A stretch of DNA of 64,000 nucleotides from the NCBI GenBank assembly GCA_029984855.1, contig JARQZL010000117.1, positions 44,517 to 108,516 of the forward strand, given 5' to 3'. Shown here one piece after another: positions 39,091-47,983 of the stretch; positions within the stretch are counted from its first letter, which is position 1; every line of letters begins with the position of its first letter. The notes under the pieces were generated by a model, which had not been told where the DNA came from, searched no databases, and saw only the letters and a program-made list of their open reading frames with translations. The DNA comes from Archaeoglobales archaeon. GTDB lineage: Archaea; Halobacteriota; Archaeoglobi; Archaeoglobales; Archaeoglobaceae. The translations under genes were made by a program, and so were the position numbers.

Positions 39091-39929
39091 CACCACCTCC
39101 TGGCCTTTCTGTACCTATACCTTATAATCGTAGCAGAAGTTATCATCGTGAAAACCATGGCTATCAGCACTGTTGCTGTAGCGGCAGCGTAGGTTTTTGC
39201 GTAGGGTGAGGCGTACTGGGTTGAAAGGACATAAATATGATATGGCAGGCTCATAAACCGATCGAATGGTGAAGCCGGAAGCTTTCTGATGTAGAATACG
39301 GCCCCTGTGAATAGTAGAGGAGCTGTCTCACCCATTGCCCTTGAAAGACCTATTATGGCTCCGGTTATAACTCCGGGCAGGGCATAGGGAAGAACAGCAT
39401 TCCTTATTGTCTGCCACTTTGTGGCCCCTAAGGCATAGCTCGCAAGCCTGAAATCGTTTGGGACACCTTTCAATGCTTCCTCACTGCTCGTTATAACCCA
39501 GGGTAATGTCATAACTGCAAGCGTCAGAGAGGCTGCCATTATACTCTCACCGAATCCAAAGAAGTAAACGAAAGCAGCAAGACCAAAAAGACCGTAGACG
39601 ACGGACGGCACTCCTGCAAGATTTCTTATTGCCATTCTGATTAACCTCACAGTTACCCCGCTCCTGGCATACTCGTTGAGAAAAATTGCTGCAGCAACAC
39701 CGAGAGGGATGGAGAAGAGAGCGGTCATTGCTGTAACATAGAATGTTCCAAGAATGGCCGGGAATATACCTCCTTTTGTTATATCTCTGCTCTCCCAGTT
39801 CGCCGTTAGGAACCTGATATCTATAACACCTATTCCCTCTTTCACCACATAAAGAATTACAAATAGGAGAAATGCAATCGTGAGAACTGCGATGAGCCTG
39901 AAAGATGCAAAGATAATTCTATCTTTCAT
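39090..39929 (-). CDS. pstA: phosphate ABC transporter permease PstA
   Basis: Membrane permease, 279 residues with about six hydrophobic helices ([18 protein letters not shown] first). The cytoplasmic EAA-type loop that contacts PstB is [24 protein letters not shown], shared with PstC. Overlaps pstC by four bases (ATGA) and pstB by one base. Ends in a positively charged tail ([10 protein letters not shown]). Confidence 0.95.
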   Translation of the reverse strand: MKDRIIFASFRLIAVLTIAFLLFVILYVVKEGIGVIDIRFLTANWESRDITKGGIFPAILGTFYVTAMTALFSIPLGVAAAIFLNEYARSGVTVRLIRMAIRNLAGVPSVVYGLFGLAAFVYFFGFGESIMAASLTLAVMTLPWVITSSEEALKGVPNDFRLASYALGATKWQTIRNAVLPYALPGVITGAIIGLSRAMGETAPLLFTGAVFYIRKLPASPFDRFMSLPYHIYVLSTQYASPYAKTYAAATATVLIAMVFTMITSATIIRYRYRKARRW

Positions 39930-40798
39930 TTACCAAACCTCCTTTTGTATCTTTCAAGAACCTGATCAGCAAGCAGGTTTATCACAAACGTTGCCACGAG
40001 AAGGAGGAAACCCATGGCAAAGAGTGACTTGTAGTGTAAGCTTCCAACCACCGTTTCGGGCAACTCTATGGCTATGTTTGCCGTAATTGGCCTTACAGGA
40101 TCCAGAAAGCTGTGAGGCATGGCCTTGGCGTTGCCAGCAACCATCAGTACAACCATGGTCTCACCTATGACTCTGCCGAGAGCAAGCATTATTGCAGCTA
40201 TGATTCCTCCAATTCCTGCAGGAAGGACGACTCTGCTTATTGTCTGCCACTTTGTGGCCCCCAACGCCTCACTTGCATACCTGAAGTCCCCGGGTATTGC
40301 TGCGAGAACGTCCTCACTTATACTTGCTATCGTTGGTATGGACAAGAAGCCTACGAGTATGCCAGCATTGAGAGCATTTAACGCAAGTGGAATTCCAAAA
40401 AGCTTTGAAAGAAAAGGAGCGAGAAATATTATACCAAATAATCCGAGTACAACTGTTGGAATACCGGCTATTGACTCTATTGCCGGTTTAAGATACTCAC
40501 GAATTCTTTCGGACGCTACTTCTGACATATAAATTGCGAGCATTATGCCGACAGGAATAGAGAAACCCATTGAGAGGATAGCGATATAAATCGTCCCTGT
40601 AAACAGCGCAAGCATTCCCCACGCTGGCTGGCATGCGGTAGGATCCCATTCTGCTGAGAAAATCTCGAAAAAACTGACTTTTTCAAAAAACTGCAGACCG
40701 GTGGTGGCGATGAATGCAGTTATGGCAAGGAGCAGGATAACTGCAGAGATTCCGCATACAAAAAATAGAGATTGAAACGCTTTTTCTTTCAACTCCAT
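39926..40798 (-). CDS. pstC: phosphate ABC transporter permease PstC
   Basis: Second permease subunit, 290 residues with six hydrophobic helices. It has AGIPTVVLGLFGIIFLAPF in the transmembrane core and the EAA-type loop [20 protein letters not shown]. The '[10 protein letters not shown]' phrase is nearly identical to that in PstA, reflecting ancient duplication of the permeases. It begins 27 bases after the pstS stop. Confidence 0.95.
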   Translation of the reverse strand: MELKEKAFQSLFFVCGISAVILLLAITAFIATTGLQFFEKVSFFEIFSAEWDPTACQPAWGMLALFTGTIYIAILSMGFSIPVGIMLAIYMSEVASERIREYLKPAIESIAGIPTVVLGLFGIIFLAPFLSKLFGIPLALNALNAGILVGFLSIPTIASISEDVLAAIPGDFRYASEALGATKWQTISRVVLPAGIGGIIAAIMLALGRVIGETMVVLMVAGNAKAMPHSFLDPVRPITANIAIELPETVVGSLHYKSLFAMGFLLLVATFVINLLADQVLERYKRRFGK

Positions 40799-40824
40799 AG
40801 CACCACGCCGGAATAAAGGTTAAA

Positions 40825-41736
40825 CTATTCTACTTTGCTCCAGAAGTTCTGCTGGTTCCACTCTCTGTCGACTTTCAGTATGGGATAGAAGCCGGACTGC
40901 TTGACTATTTTCTGCCCCTCTTCGCTAACCTCAAATTTGAGGAACCCCTTTATTATGTCACCCTTCTCACTCCTGAGATACTGCGGTAGAGTATACTGCT
41001 GTAGTGTTCTTGAAATCGGGTAATTCCCTTCTTCTACGGCTTTTGTATCAAGTGGAGAGTAGTAGTTCTTGCCATCCACCGATATATTTACAGCCTTTAC
41101 CTGGTTATTCAGATACCCGACACCAATGTAGCCTATCCCGTTGGGATCACTGGAGACAGCATCTCTTATCTGTGTGTTTCCCGCAAGGTTTCTCATTGTC
41201 CCGCTGTAACCTTTTCCGGCATACTTCTCAACAACATGCTTCAAAAAGAACTCATACGTTCCGGAAGTACTCTGTCTCCCATAAAGTGTTATCGGAGCAT
41301 CATTTCCGCCGACTTCCTTCCAGTTTGTAATCTCTCCCGCAAAAATTTTCGCAACCTGCTCAACCGTAAGTCTGTCAACCGGGTTGGAGGGGTTAACAAC
41401 AACTGTGAGCATATCTCTTGCGATAATAATTCTCAGGGGCGCTGTTCCATACTTCTGCTCTATCTGTCTCACCTCGCTCGGCTCCATCAGCCTAGATGCA
41501 TCAGCGATGTCAATTTCACCATTTATCAGGGCTTTTATGCCGGTACCACTTCCACCACCACTTACAACTATGCTCACATTTGGGTTTTTTGCCATATACG
41601 CTTCAGCAAGGTTTGAAACCATCTGAACTTCAGTGTCCGAACCTTTGATATAAATTCCGCTCTGTTCCACGTTCTGCTTAGCACATCCGCACAGAATTAT
41701 GGCCAGTAGAATCACAAATACCACCAGTCGTTTCAT
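40825..41736 (-). CDS. pstS: phosphate-binding lipoprotein PstS
   Basis: Extracellular phosphate receptor, 303 residues. A lipoprotein-type signal (MKRLVVFVILLAIILCGC) puts the first mature residue at C18, so it is probably membrane anchored. Phosphate-contact regions include GSDTEVQM, GGGSGTGIKALINGEIDIADASR and RQSTSGTYEFF. A TATA-like element lies about 25-40 bases upstream in the divergent spacer. First gene of the pst operon. Confidence 0.95.
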   Translation of the reverse strand: MKRLVVFVILLAIILCGCAKQNVEQSGIYIKGSDTEVQMVSNLAEAYMAKNPNVSIVVSGGGSGTGIKALINGEIDIADASRLMEPSEVRQIEQKYGTAPLRIIIARDMLTVVVNPSNPVDRLTVEQVAKIFAGEITNWKEVGGNDAPITLYGRQSTSGTYEFFLKHVVEKYAGKGYSGTMRNLAGNTQIRDAVSSDPNGIGYIGVGYLNNQVKAVNISVDGKNYYSPLDTKAVEEGNYPISRTLQQYTLPQYLRSEKGDIIKGFLKFEVSEEGQKIVKQSGFYPILKVDREWNQQNFWSKVE

Positions 41737-41858
41737 GAAGTGCCATTGGTGCTACAGTATATCTATTTTCTCTATATACTTTAAGTAAAGTAAGTAGGTT
41801 ATGTAGACCGGTAGGTAAAGCTAAAATAAAGCAGTGTATTACATATACGGGATCGAAG
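41737..41858. promoter_or_regulatory. divergent promoter region between pstS and the AbrB-PhoU gene
   Basis: A+T-rich spacer with TATA-like stretches on the minus strand (agtatatagag near 41768-41777 and agatatactg near 41757-41765) and one on the plus strand (near 41834-41846, acatatac). Between them is a short inverted repeat ctttaagtaaag and several copies of the word gtag/gtaagtag. It likely holds the phosphate-response operator for both directions. Confidence 0.5.
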
Positions 41859-42809
41859 GTGAAGGTTGAGGCAAGAAAGATATACTTCAGTGGTGGGGGC
41901 AGCTATATAATAACTCTGCCAAAAAAATGGGTGGAGGAGAACGGGCTGAATGCTGGAGATTCCGTTGTCATGCATGTGGGGAAAAATGCAATCAGAATAC
42001 TGCCGCATCTTCCACAGACGACCAGAAGGGAAGGTTTTATAGACGCAAATGGCCTTGGAAGAGCCTGTTTGACAAGAAGAATTATATCCTGCTATCTCGC
42101 CGGGTACGACTCTCTCGGGATAAGAGTCTACAACGAAGAGCAGAGAATGGCTACAGACTTGGCTGCTGACACACTAATCGGAGCAGAAATAATGGAAGAT
42201 ATCGGAACTGAGATAGGCATCGAGATTTTCCTCGACGACAGGTTCAAATCAGATGATGTGCTTGAGAGGATGAGCAATACCTGCATTGCGATGCTCTCAG
42301 ATTTCTGTCTGGCTTTGCAGAATTTCTGCGAGTACTATTGCAATTCGATAATTTTGAGAGAAAATGAGGTGGACAGATTGCATTTTCTTGTTTTGAGGCA
42401 GGTAAACCTGGCGATACAGGGAGATATTGTCGTACCACGAGAACTTCTGGGTTACTGGAGTTTCGCCAGACGCTTTGAAAGAATTGCTGACCATGCTGCG
42501 AACATGGCCAGATGTCTGCTCAAGCTCGGGAAGAGCATGCCTGAACTCTGTGACATCGTGGAACCATGTCTTGAGATGCTGAAGATGTCCAGTGTGGCAT
42601 TCTTCAGAAAGGATGTTGAGCTTGCAGATGCGGTTCTGACAGAATTTGAGGATCTGAGAAGCATTGAGGAAAAGCTTTACAGAAAGATAATAGAGCAGAA
42701 AGTTGAGGATGCGATACTCCTGAAATCAATTGTGGACAGCCTTACAAGAATAGCAGCGTACTCTGCAGATATTGCAGAAATAGCTCTGGATCTTGCAGTT
42801 GAAGCATAG
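41859..42809 (+). CDS. AbrB-PhoU fusion regulator of phosphate uptake
   Basis: A 316-residue protein with an N-terminal SpoVT/AbrB-type swapped-hairpin DNA-binding domain (KIYFSGGGSYIITLPKKWVEENGLNAG split over residues 6-32, then GDSVVMHVGKNAIRILP) and a C-terminal PhoU-like helical domain (RRFERIADHAANMARCLL, with a second repeat near LTRIAAYSADIAEIAL). Such fusions occur in euryarchaea. Divergent from pstS, it is the likely transcriptional regulator of the pst operon. Start is GTG 41859. Confidence 0.85.
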   Translation: MKVEARKIYFSGGGSYIITLPKKWVEENGLNAGDSVVMHVGKNAIRILPHLPQTTRREGFIDANGLGRACLTRRIISCYLAGYDSLGIRVYNEEQRMATDLAADTLIGAEIMEDIGTEIGIEIFLDDRFKSDDVLERMSNTCIAMLSDFCLALQNFCEYYCNSIILRENEVDRLHFLVLRQVNLAIQGDIVVPRELLGYWSFARRFERIADHAANMARCLLKLGKSMPELCDIVEPCLEMLKMSSVAFFRKDVELADAVLTEFEDLRSIEEKLYRKIIEQKVEDAILLKSIVDSLTRIAAYSADIAEIALDLAVEA

Positions 42810-42959
42810 TTGAATAAAATTGGATATATTTTTACCTGCCTCTTGGCTCTCACCTCCTTGAGGTTATAGACAATCTTAACTATTTATCATTAATAAAGCT
42901 TTCGGATTTCCACATGGTGACGATAAAACGTTATATTTCCCGGCTGAGATTGTTTGAGT

Positions 42960-43487
42960 ATGGATGGTCTCATCATTGTTGACATGCAGAAGGATTTCTG
43001 CTACAGCGATGGCAGCCTTTTCATTGGAGAGCAGGTGAAGGACATACTTAAGCCGCTCAAACAGGTTGTAGAGAGAGCAAAGGGTAAAATGCCGATAATA
43101 TATACACAGGACTGGCATCGAAGAGACGACGTGGAGTTTGCTGTCTGGCCGGCACACTGTGTTGAGAATAGCAGAGGAGCTGAAATAGTGGACGAACTGC
43201 CAGAAGCTGATTATTACATCAGAAAGAGGAGGTATTCGGCGTTCTTTGGAACAGACCTGGATTTGCTGCTGAGGGAGCTTGGAGTTGGAAAGATATACCT
43301 CGCCGGTGTGGCAGCAAACATATGCGTCATGCATACAGCAATAGATGCGGTTCAGAGAGGATACAGCATTGCTTTACTTAAGGACTGTACGGCAGCGATT
43401 GACAGCTACGGCTATGAGTACAGCATATACCACATGAAAAACGTTCTCAGAGCAGAAGTGCTCGACTCCAAGAACTTTCTGTCTTAA
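42960..43487 (+). CDS. nicotinamidase / isochorismatase family hydrolase
   Basis: Cysteine hydrolase, 175 residues, most like nicotinamidase PncA (nicotinamide to nicotinate in NAD salvage). The triad is D8 (IIVDMQKDF), K89 (YIRKRRYSAF) and C122 (GVAANICVMHTA, with the usual cis-peptide VA before it); metal ligands D51 and H53 (QDWH) and H66 (WPAHC) are in place. A TATA element at 42929-42938 lies 27 bases before ATG 42960, so initiation is probably leaderless. Confidence 0.88.
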   Translation: MDGLIIVDMQKDFCYSDGSLFIGEQVKDILKPLKQVVERAKGKMPIIYTQDWHRRDDVEFAVWPAHCVENSRGAEIVDELPEADYYIRKRRYSAFFGTDLDLLLRELGVGKIYLAGVAANICVMHTAIDAVQRGYSIALLKDCTAAIDSYGYEYSIYHMKNVLRAEVLDSKNFLS

Positions 43488-43492
43488 CTCTC

Positions 43493-43660
43493 TCAACCTT
43501 CTGCCTTCAGCCTGAGCACTGCATATGCTGCATAAGCAGTGGCAATAAAAAAAGCAACTGCTGCAGAAACCAAGACATTTGCTTTCGAGAGCAGAAGGGC
43601 AATGAATACAACAAACAGAATGCTCAGAAACCCCGCTGCAATAGAGATTTTCCAGGCCAT
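43493..43660 (-). CDS. small membrane protein with two hydrophobic segments
   Basis: About 55 residues from ATG 43660 (MAWKISIAAGFLSILF), with two hydrophobic segments in hairpin arrangement and a short charged end. An upstream in-frame ATG at 43696 would add twelve residues but lies at the D box of a candidate sRNA. TATAAG on the minus strand near 43679-43684 supports the shorter form. Convergent with the nicotinamidase-like gene, five bases apart. No family recognised. Confidence 0.55.
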   Translation of the reverse strand: MAWKISIAAGFLSILFVVFIALLLSKANVLVSAAVAFFIATAYAAYAVLRLKAEG

Positions 43661-43696
43661 TCCTTTTATCTCCTCACCTCTTATACCAGAAGGCAT

Positions 43697-43751
43697 GCCT
43701 CAGACACTCCGTTATCCTCACCTCTCGGATTGCCCATCAATCATCATCGGC
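43697..43751 (-). ncRNA. candidate C/D box guide sRNA
   Basis: On the minus strand the order is GCC, C box GATGATGA, a 12-base guide (TTGATGGGCAAT), D'-like CCGA, a 3-base spacer, C'-like GTGAGGA, an 11-base guide (TAACGGAGTGT), D box CTGA and closing GGC. The spacing and terminal GCC/GGC stem match archaeal C/D sRNAs, which guide 2'-O-methylation of rRNA or tRNA. The D' and C' boxes are imperfect, and I could not test the guides against rRNA. Confidence 0.45.
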
Positions 43752-43844
43752 TCTAAGAAGTTAAAGAGGGAAATACTAAAAGCTTCCGGTGGGAGGCAAT
43801 GAACAGGCAAAACTCATAAATATCTCTAAATTTTAAGAGGGTTG

Positions 43845-44732
43845 ATGCGAAGTCCACCTGTAATTGTTTTGCTTGCTGTCATACTGGCTATTCTCTCAGC
43901 CGGTTGTGCCCAGCCCAAAGTACAGTCTGTCCACATGAGCTGGGGGGAAGTCAGCAGTGAGTACACGGAGATAAAATCGAACGTTGAAGTAACGAATCCC
44001 TATCCTGTCTCGATACCTCTCAGCGACGTGGAAGTTGACATATTCATGAACGGAGTCCTGATGGGGCACGGAAATGCCATTGGCGATACAACAATTTCTC
44101 CACCAAGCGATACGCTAACCCTCTCAATCAAGTTAATCAACGACAGACTTGTGGACTGGTGGGTGAGCCACATAGAGAATGGGGAGGAGACGGTTATGAA
44201 AATCAAGACAAACCTCGTTTTCAGCGTTCTTGGCTACAAACTGCGTATACCAATTGAAAACTCAAATACATTCCAAACATCGTTCCTTTCATCAGTCTCT
44301 CCCGAAGGGGCATCTCTGAACATTGGTGGTGTGAAGGCCATAGAGGTCAGGGATGCAACCCTCAAGTGGGGCGATGTAGACAGGAGCAGGACACAGATAA
44401 TCGTCAACGCTGTGGTTAAGAACAACCTGCCAGTCCCGATTCCTGTCAAGTTCCTGGAGTATGAAATTTCGATGAACGGCATAAAGATGGGTGAGGGTAA
44501 AGCTGTCAGCGATACGGTAATCAAACCGATGAAGAGCGAAGCTGTTGAGCTCGTTATGGAAATCGATAACTCGAAGATTCCACAGTGGTGGGTAAGTCAC
44601 ATCAAAGATGGGGAAAAGACGACTGTTAGCATAACCACTAAGGCTGGAATTGATGTGCAGGGCAAGGAGTATTCTTTACCCATCTATACCTACAGCTACG
44701 AATTTACCACCAATCTTCTGGGATCGATGTAA
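43845..44732 (+). CDS. lipoprotein with two WHy (LEA14-like) domains
   Basis: A 295-residue exported protein. A lipobox ends in SAGC near residue 20. Two tandem WHy/LEA14-type domains follow, at about 27-145 and 155-290. The duplication is visible as paired phrases: MSWGEVSSEYTEIKSNVEV with LKWGDVDRSRTQIIVNAVV, VDIFMNGVLMG with YEISMNGIKMG, and WWVSHIENGEE with WWVSHIKDGEK. Eukaryotic and bacterial relatives are linked to desiccation or stress; the archaeal role is unknown. A TATA-like ataaatatc lies near 43815. Confidence 0.85.
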   Translation: MRSPPVIVLLAVILAILSAGCAQPKVQSVHMSWGEVSSEYTEIKSNVEVTNPYPVSIPLSDVEVDIFMNGVLMGHGNAIGDTTISPPSDTLTLSIKLINDRLVDWWVSHIENGEETVMKIKTNLVFSVLGYKLRIPIENSNTFQTSFLSSVSPEGASLNIGGVKAIEVRDATLKWGDVDRSRTQIIVNAVVKNNLPVPIPVKFLEYEISMNGIKMGEGKAVSDTVIKPMKSEAVELVMEIDNSKIPQWWVSHIKDGEKTTVSITTKAGIDVQGKEYSLPIYTYSYEFTTNLLGSM

Positions 44733-44776
44733 AGTCTCAGCGAAAGTCTTATTTCCTAGTTGGCGTAGCTTAAAGA

Positions 44777-44849
44777 AGTCCCGTGGGGTAGCGGTCAATC
44801 CTGCCGGCCTTTGGAGCCGGAGACGGGGGTTCGAATCCCCCCGGGACTA
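44777..44849 (+). tRNA. tRNA-Gln (UUG)
   Basis: A full cloverleaf. The acceptor stem pairs AGTCCCG with CGGGACT, giving an A1:U72 pair typical of archaeal tRNA-Gln that is used by the amidotransferase route. The anticodon loop CTTTGGA gives UUG; the T arm is GGGGGTTCGAATCCCCC. Discriminator A, no intron, no encoded CCA. A T-rich stretch (44851-44885) follows as a possible terminator, and then a toxin-antitoxin remnant. Confidence 0.95.
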
Positions 44850-44976
44850 CTTGTTTTTGGTGGGTTGGGTGTTTTTTCTCCAATTTTTCTCCAATGTCCC
44901 AATGAGCTAAACTGTCTTCCCTGCAGCAGCTTTTGAGAAACTATACTTTTGAGAATATATAAGTACTATATATTTT

Positions 44977-45099
44977 ATGGCGAAGGTAATCTCAATACCG
45001 GATTTTTCAGGAGTGCTAAGTAAGGAGGCTGCAGAAGAGATCGAGGGAGTTATTGAGGATCTAAATAAGAAGATGAGGGGTGAAATGAGGGAATTGTGA
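44977..45099 (+). CDS. VapB-like antitoxin
   Basis: A 40-residue protein, MAKVISIPDFSGVLSKEAAE onward, strongly helical and acidic, similar in size and style to short archaeal VapB antitoxins. The TATA-like aatatataag near 44953-44961 gives a leaderless start. Its TGA overlaps the ATG of the truncated vapC (ATGA-type coupling). No DNA-binding motif is obvious, but the pairing with a PIN-like start supports the call. Confidence 0.55.
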   Translation: MAKVISIPDFSGVLSKEAAEEIEGVIEDLNKKMRGEMREL

Positions 45100-45206
45100 T
45101 GGTCTGCATAGACACAAGCATACTGATTGATATACTGAGGGCTCTAAAACTTTTTTTAGTTCTATTCGCTCATAGAATATCTTTACTGAGCAGTGTATAC
45201 GGATAA
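45099..45206 (+). pseudogene. truncated VapC (PIN-domain toxin) remnant
   Basis: Thirty-five codons beginning MVCIDTSILIDILRA, the canonical start of a VapC toxin including the first catalytic aspartate of the PIN domain. The reading frame then degenerates into a hydrophobic stretch and stops at 45206, so the rest of the toxin (about 100 residues with the other acidic residues) is missing. The deletion removed the toxin but left the antitoxin intact. It lies between tRNA-Gln and the beta-CASP gene. Confidence 0.6.
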
Positions 45207-45243
45207 CCAGAACATATTTATATTTAATATCGGAAAAACAATC

Positions 45244-46596
45244 ATGCAACTTCATTTTTACGGGGCTGCGAGAACTGTGACCGGTTCGTGCTTCATGCTC
45301 GAAGATGGGCAGCGTGTGCTTGTTGACGTGGGCATGTTTCAGGGCAGCGTCGAAAAAAGGAACTACAAGCACTTTCCTTTCGACCCATCAGAAGTCGATG
45401 TCCTCATTCTGACACACTCTCACATCGACCATATTGGACTTCTACCAAAGCTTGTAAAGCACGGCTTCAGCGGAGAAATCTATGCTACAAGGGCAACAAG
45501 AGAAATCTCAGAGCACATGCTCCACGACTCTGCAAAGGTTCAGGAGGAGGAAGCGTACACTCTGACAAAGAAAAACCTCAGGAAAGGTTTGCCTGTGGTT
45601 AGACCTCTCTACACCGCAGACGATGTGAAAGAGTGCTTCAGGCTGAAGTGGAGGAGTATTGAATACGGACAGACTGTTAGCCTCGATAGCATCGATTTTA
45701 CGTTCAGGAACGCCGGCCACGTTCTCGGTTCAGCGTTCGTTGAAATAAATACAGGAAGAAAATTCGTTTTCAGCGGAGATATCGGGGAGAGGGGCAGACT
45801 GATAATCAACGACCCCGATTTTCCTCCAGAATCCGATTATCTCATTGTGGAATCAACTTATGGAGATAGAAACCACAGGAGCGTTGAAGGGTCGATAGAC
45901 GAGCTCAGGCGGGCCATCGTACATGCCTTCGAGAAAGGTGGAAACGTTCTGATACCATCATTTGCCCTTGAAAGAACCCAGGAAATTCTCTACATTCTGC
46001 ACACGTTCTACAGGAAAGGTGAGCTTCCAGAATGTGAAATTTTCCTTGACAGCCCGCTTGCAATAGACATAACAGAGATATTTGCAAACCATCCTGAGCT
46101 TTACAATAAGGAGACGGCAGAGGAGGCAAAGCACGGCAACCCCTTCTACATTCCAAACCTGACGTTCACAAAAAGCGTTGACGAATCGAGGGAAATTAAT
46201 GAGGTTAAAAGCCATGCCATAATCATAGCAGGAAGCGGAATGTGCACGGGTGGAAGAATAAAGCACCATCTGAAGCACAACCTCTGGAGGAAGGAGAGCA
46301 GCGTTGTTTTCGTTGGATATCAGGTCAAAGGAACGCTCGGAAGGAGAATTATCGATGGTGCAAGGAAGATAAGGATCTATGGAGAAGAGATAGCTGTTAA
46401 AGCTGAAGTGTACACAATAAACGGCTTCTCCGCCCATGCAGGCAGGGACTATCTCATAGAGTGGGCAACCAAAAGCGATGCAGAGCGAATATTTGTTGTC
46501 CATGGCGAATTTGAGAAGAGTCAGAAACTCGCTTCAGCTCTCAGAAGTCATTTTGATTGCGTCATTCCAGAATGGAGACAGAGCTTCAGCGTTTAG
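45244..46596 (+). CDS. metallo-beta-lactamase/beta-CASP family nuclease
   Basis: A 450-residue two-domain hydrolase of the RNA-processing beta-CASP group. The zinc motif is ILTHSHIDHIG (residues 55-65), with NAGHVLGSAFVEI, FSGDIGERG and VESTYGDR; the beta-CASP part carries VLIPSFALERTQEIL and IIAGSGMCTGGRI, and the C-terminal INGFSAHAGRDYL is motif C-like. Relatives cut or degrade RNA; the exact substrate is unknown. It lacks the N-terminal KH domains of archaeal CPSF1. TATA at 45216-45227 gives a leaderless ATG 45244. Confidence 0.9.
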   Translation: MQLHFYGAARTVTGSCFMLEDGQRVLVDVGMFQGSVEKRNYKHFPFDPSEVDVLILTHSHIDHIGLLPKLVKHGFSGEIYATRATREISEHMLHDSAKVQEEEAYTLTKKNLRKGLPVVRPLYTADDVKECFRLKWRSIEYGQTVSLDSIDFTFRNAGHVLGSAFVEINTGRKFVFSGDIGERGRLIINDPDFPPESDYLIVESTYGDRNHRSVEGSIDELRRAIVHAFEKGGNVLIPSFALERTQEILYILHTFYRKGELPECEIFLDSPLAIDITEIFANHPELYNKETAEEAKHGNPFYIPNLTFTKSVDESREINEVKSHAIIIAGSGMCTGGRIKHHLKHNLWRKESSVVFVGYQVKGTLGRRIIDGARKIRIYGEEIAVKAEVYTINGFSAHAGRDYLIEWATKSDAERIFVVHGEFEKSQKLASALRSHFDCVIPEWRQSFSV

Positions 46597-47983
46597 CCAT
46601 TGCTTTATATGCAACCACAACTGCAATTGAGAGAATTACAATAGCCGGAATAAGATAGCCCGGATTCTCTTTCTCCCAGTCGCTCATGAATTGCCCGGCA
46701 AGCCACTCACTGGCATCCTTTCCGTACAGGATGATTCCCACCTCTCTGTTCAGCCTGAGCCCGTAACGGTTGAAATTTGCGGATGTTATTAATGCGTCAT
46801 CATCTGAAATTACGAGTTTTCCGTGGAGAGGCATCCTCGAAAGTCTTCCATCTATATTCAGTCCTTCAGCAATTGCAATTCTTTTGAGAAACTCGAGAGT
46901 CCTTTCATTTCTTTCTTTATTGTGCTCAGAATCGAGTATGATTTTCACCTCTGTTCCGTTCCTCGCTGCCTTGAGGATTGCATCGAGTAGGGGCATGCTA
47001 TCATCGAACCACGTGAAGTCCATGTATGGAACCTCGATGTAGAGTCTCTGCCTCGCTTTCGAGATAAAATCGAATACGGGGTTACAGTCAGGAAGGACGA
47101 AAACCTCAACCCTGCTCTCGAACTCCCTGATCTTCCCTGTTCCCATAGAATAGTCAGCCTTCAACCCTCCGGCTTTTCCCGGTTGCGAGGAGCACCTAAC
47201 GTCGTGCAGAAGAACGTTCTTCAGAAGTCGGGCAGCCCTCTCGCTCTCGAATTCTACGATGAAACCCCTTTTACTCCACTTCCAGTTTTCTGTTGTAATC
47301 ACCACCTTTTTTCCATCAGTTGCAAACTTGTAGTGAAAGTTCTTGTAGGATGTGGATGAGAGAAAATACGTTTTGTATCGCTTTGATATCTCAAGCTCTT
47401 CAACCGGTATCCCTCCAACAGGACTTGCATCGAGAAACAGCGTAATGTTGCCCTTCACAGTTCGTAAATCTGTAAACGTGTATGAGGCAAGCCAGATTGT
47501 ACTTCCCCTGAAGCAGTAAGAGGCAGGGCTCACGATTACCTTGATTCTTGTAAGCACATCAACGGGGCTGAATGAGGTCCAGTCCTGATACCGGAAATCC
47601 CACCCTTTTGAAGTTCTGAAGAAGATCATGCCCTCCTTGGGTTTATACGTGAACTTATCCACCACCTTTCCCCCTTCAAGCAGCCTTATCGTTTCACCCT
47701 CATTTGAGAGTGCAAACCTCTTGGAGAACTGAATATCTGCCTTTTTTCCGAACGTAAGCTCATAAGCTGTAATATTCTTCGCTACAACCACAATTCCCGT
47801 TGAGTTTATCGGAACTTCTCCTTCCCCATCGTCGAGAACGCAGAAGGCAGTAGCATTCACGATTACGTATTCAGCATCATCACTTCCGTACGGATTTGGA
47901 CAGACTTCCACTATCCGGGAAGCTGAGACTGGGAGCAGGAACACGGACATGAACAGGAGTGATATAACAAGCACTCGGAGCAT
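46586..47983 (-). CDS. exported, membrane-anchored phospholipase-D-fold protein with lamin-tail-like domain
   Basis: A 465-residue protein: signal peptide (1-21), a lamin-tail-like beta domain (about 22-120, starting RIVEVCPNPYGSDDAEYV), two PLD-fold halves and a C-terminal membrane segment (about 443-460) ending AMAKR. The second HKD motif is complete (LHGKLVISD, H387 K389 D394, then SANFNRYG); the first is a variant, FHYKFATDGKK (H217, K219), with one residue fewer before the aspartate. The active part would face outside the cell. It may cut nucleic acid or lipid; substrate unknown. Converges on the beta-CASP gene (11-base overlap). Confidence 0.82.
   Translation of the reverse strand: MLRVLVISLLFMSVFLLPVSASRIVEVCPNPYGSDDAEYVIVNATAFCVLDDGEGEVPINSTGIVVVAKNITAYELTFGKKADIQFSKRFALSNEGETIRLLEGGKVVDKFTYKPKEGMIFFRTSKGWDFRYQDWTSFSPVDVLTRIKVIVSPASYCFRGSTIWLASYTFTDLRTVKGNITLFLDASPVGGIPVEELEISKRYKTYFLSSTSYKNFHYKFATDGKKVVITTENWKWSKRGFIVEFESERAARLLKNVLLHDVRCSSQPGKAGGLKADYSMGTGKIREFESRVEVFVLPDCNPVFDFISKARQRLYIEVPYMDFTWFDDSMPLLDAILKAARNGTEVKIILDSEHNKERNERTLEFLKRIAIAEGLNIDGRLSRMPLHGKLVISDDDALITSANFNRYGLRLNREVGIILYGKDASEWLAGQFMSDWEKENPGYLIPAIVILSIAVVVAYKAMAKR

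Noticed and set aside
42855..42880. Small inverted repeat acctc-ctt-gaggt after the AbrB-PhoU gene as a terminator
   Set aside because: The stem is only five base pairs and not followed by a clear T run; too weak to call.
44777..44976. Integrase attachment site at tRNA-Gln
   Set aside because: No repeat of the tRNA 3' end was seen downstream within reach and there is no integrase gene nearby.
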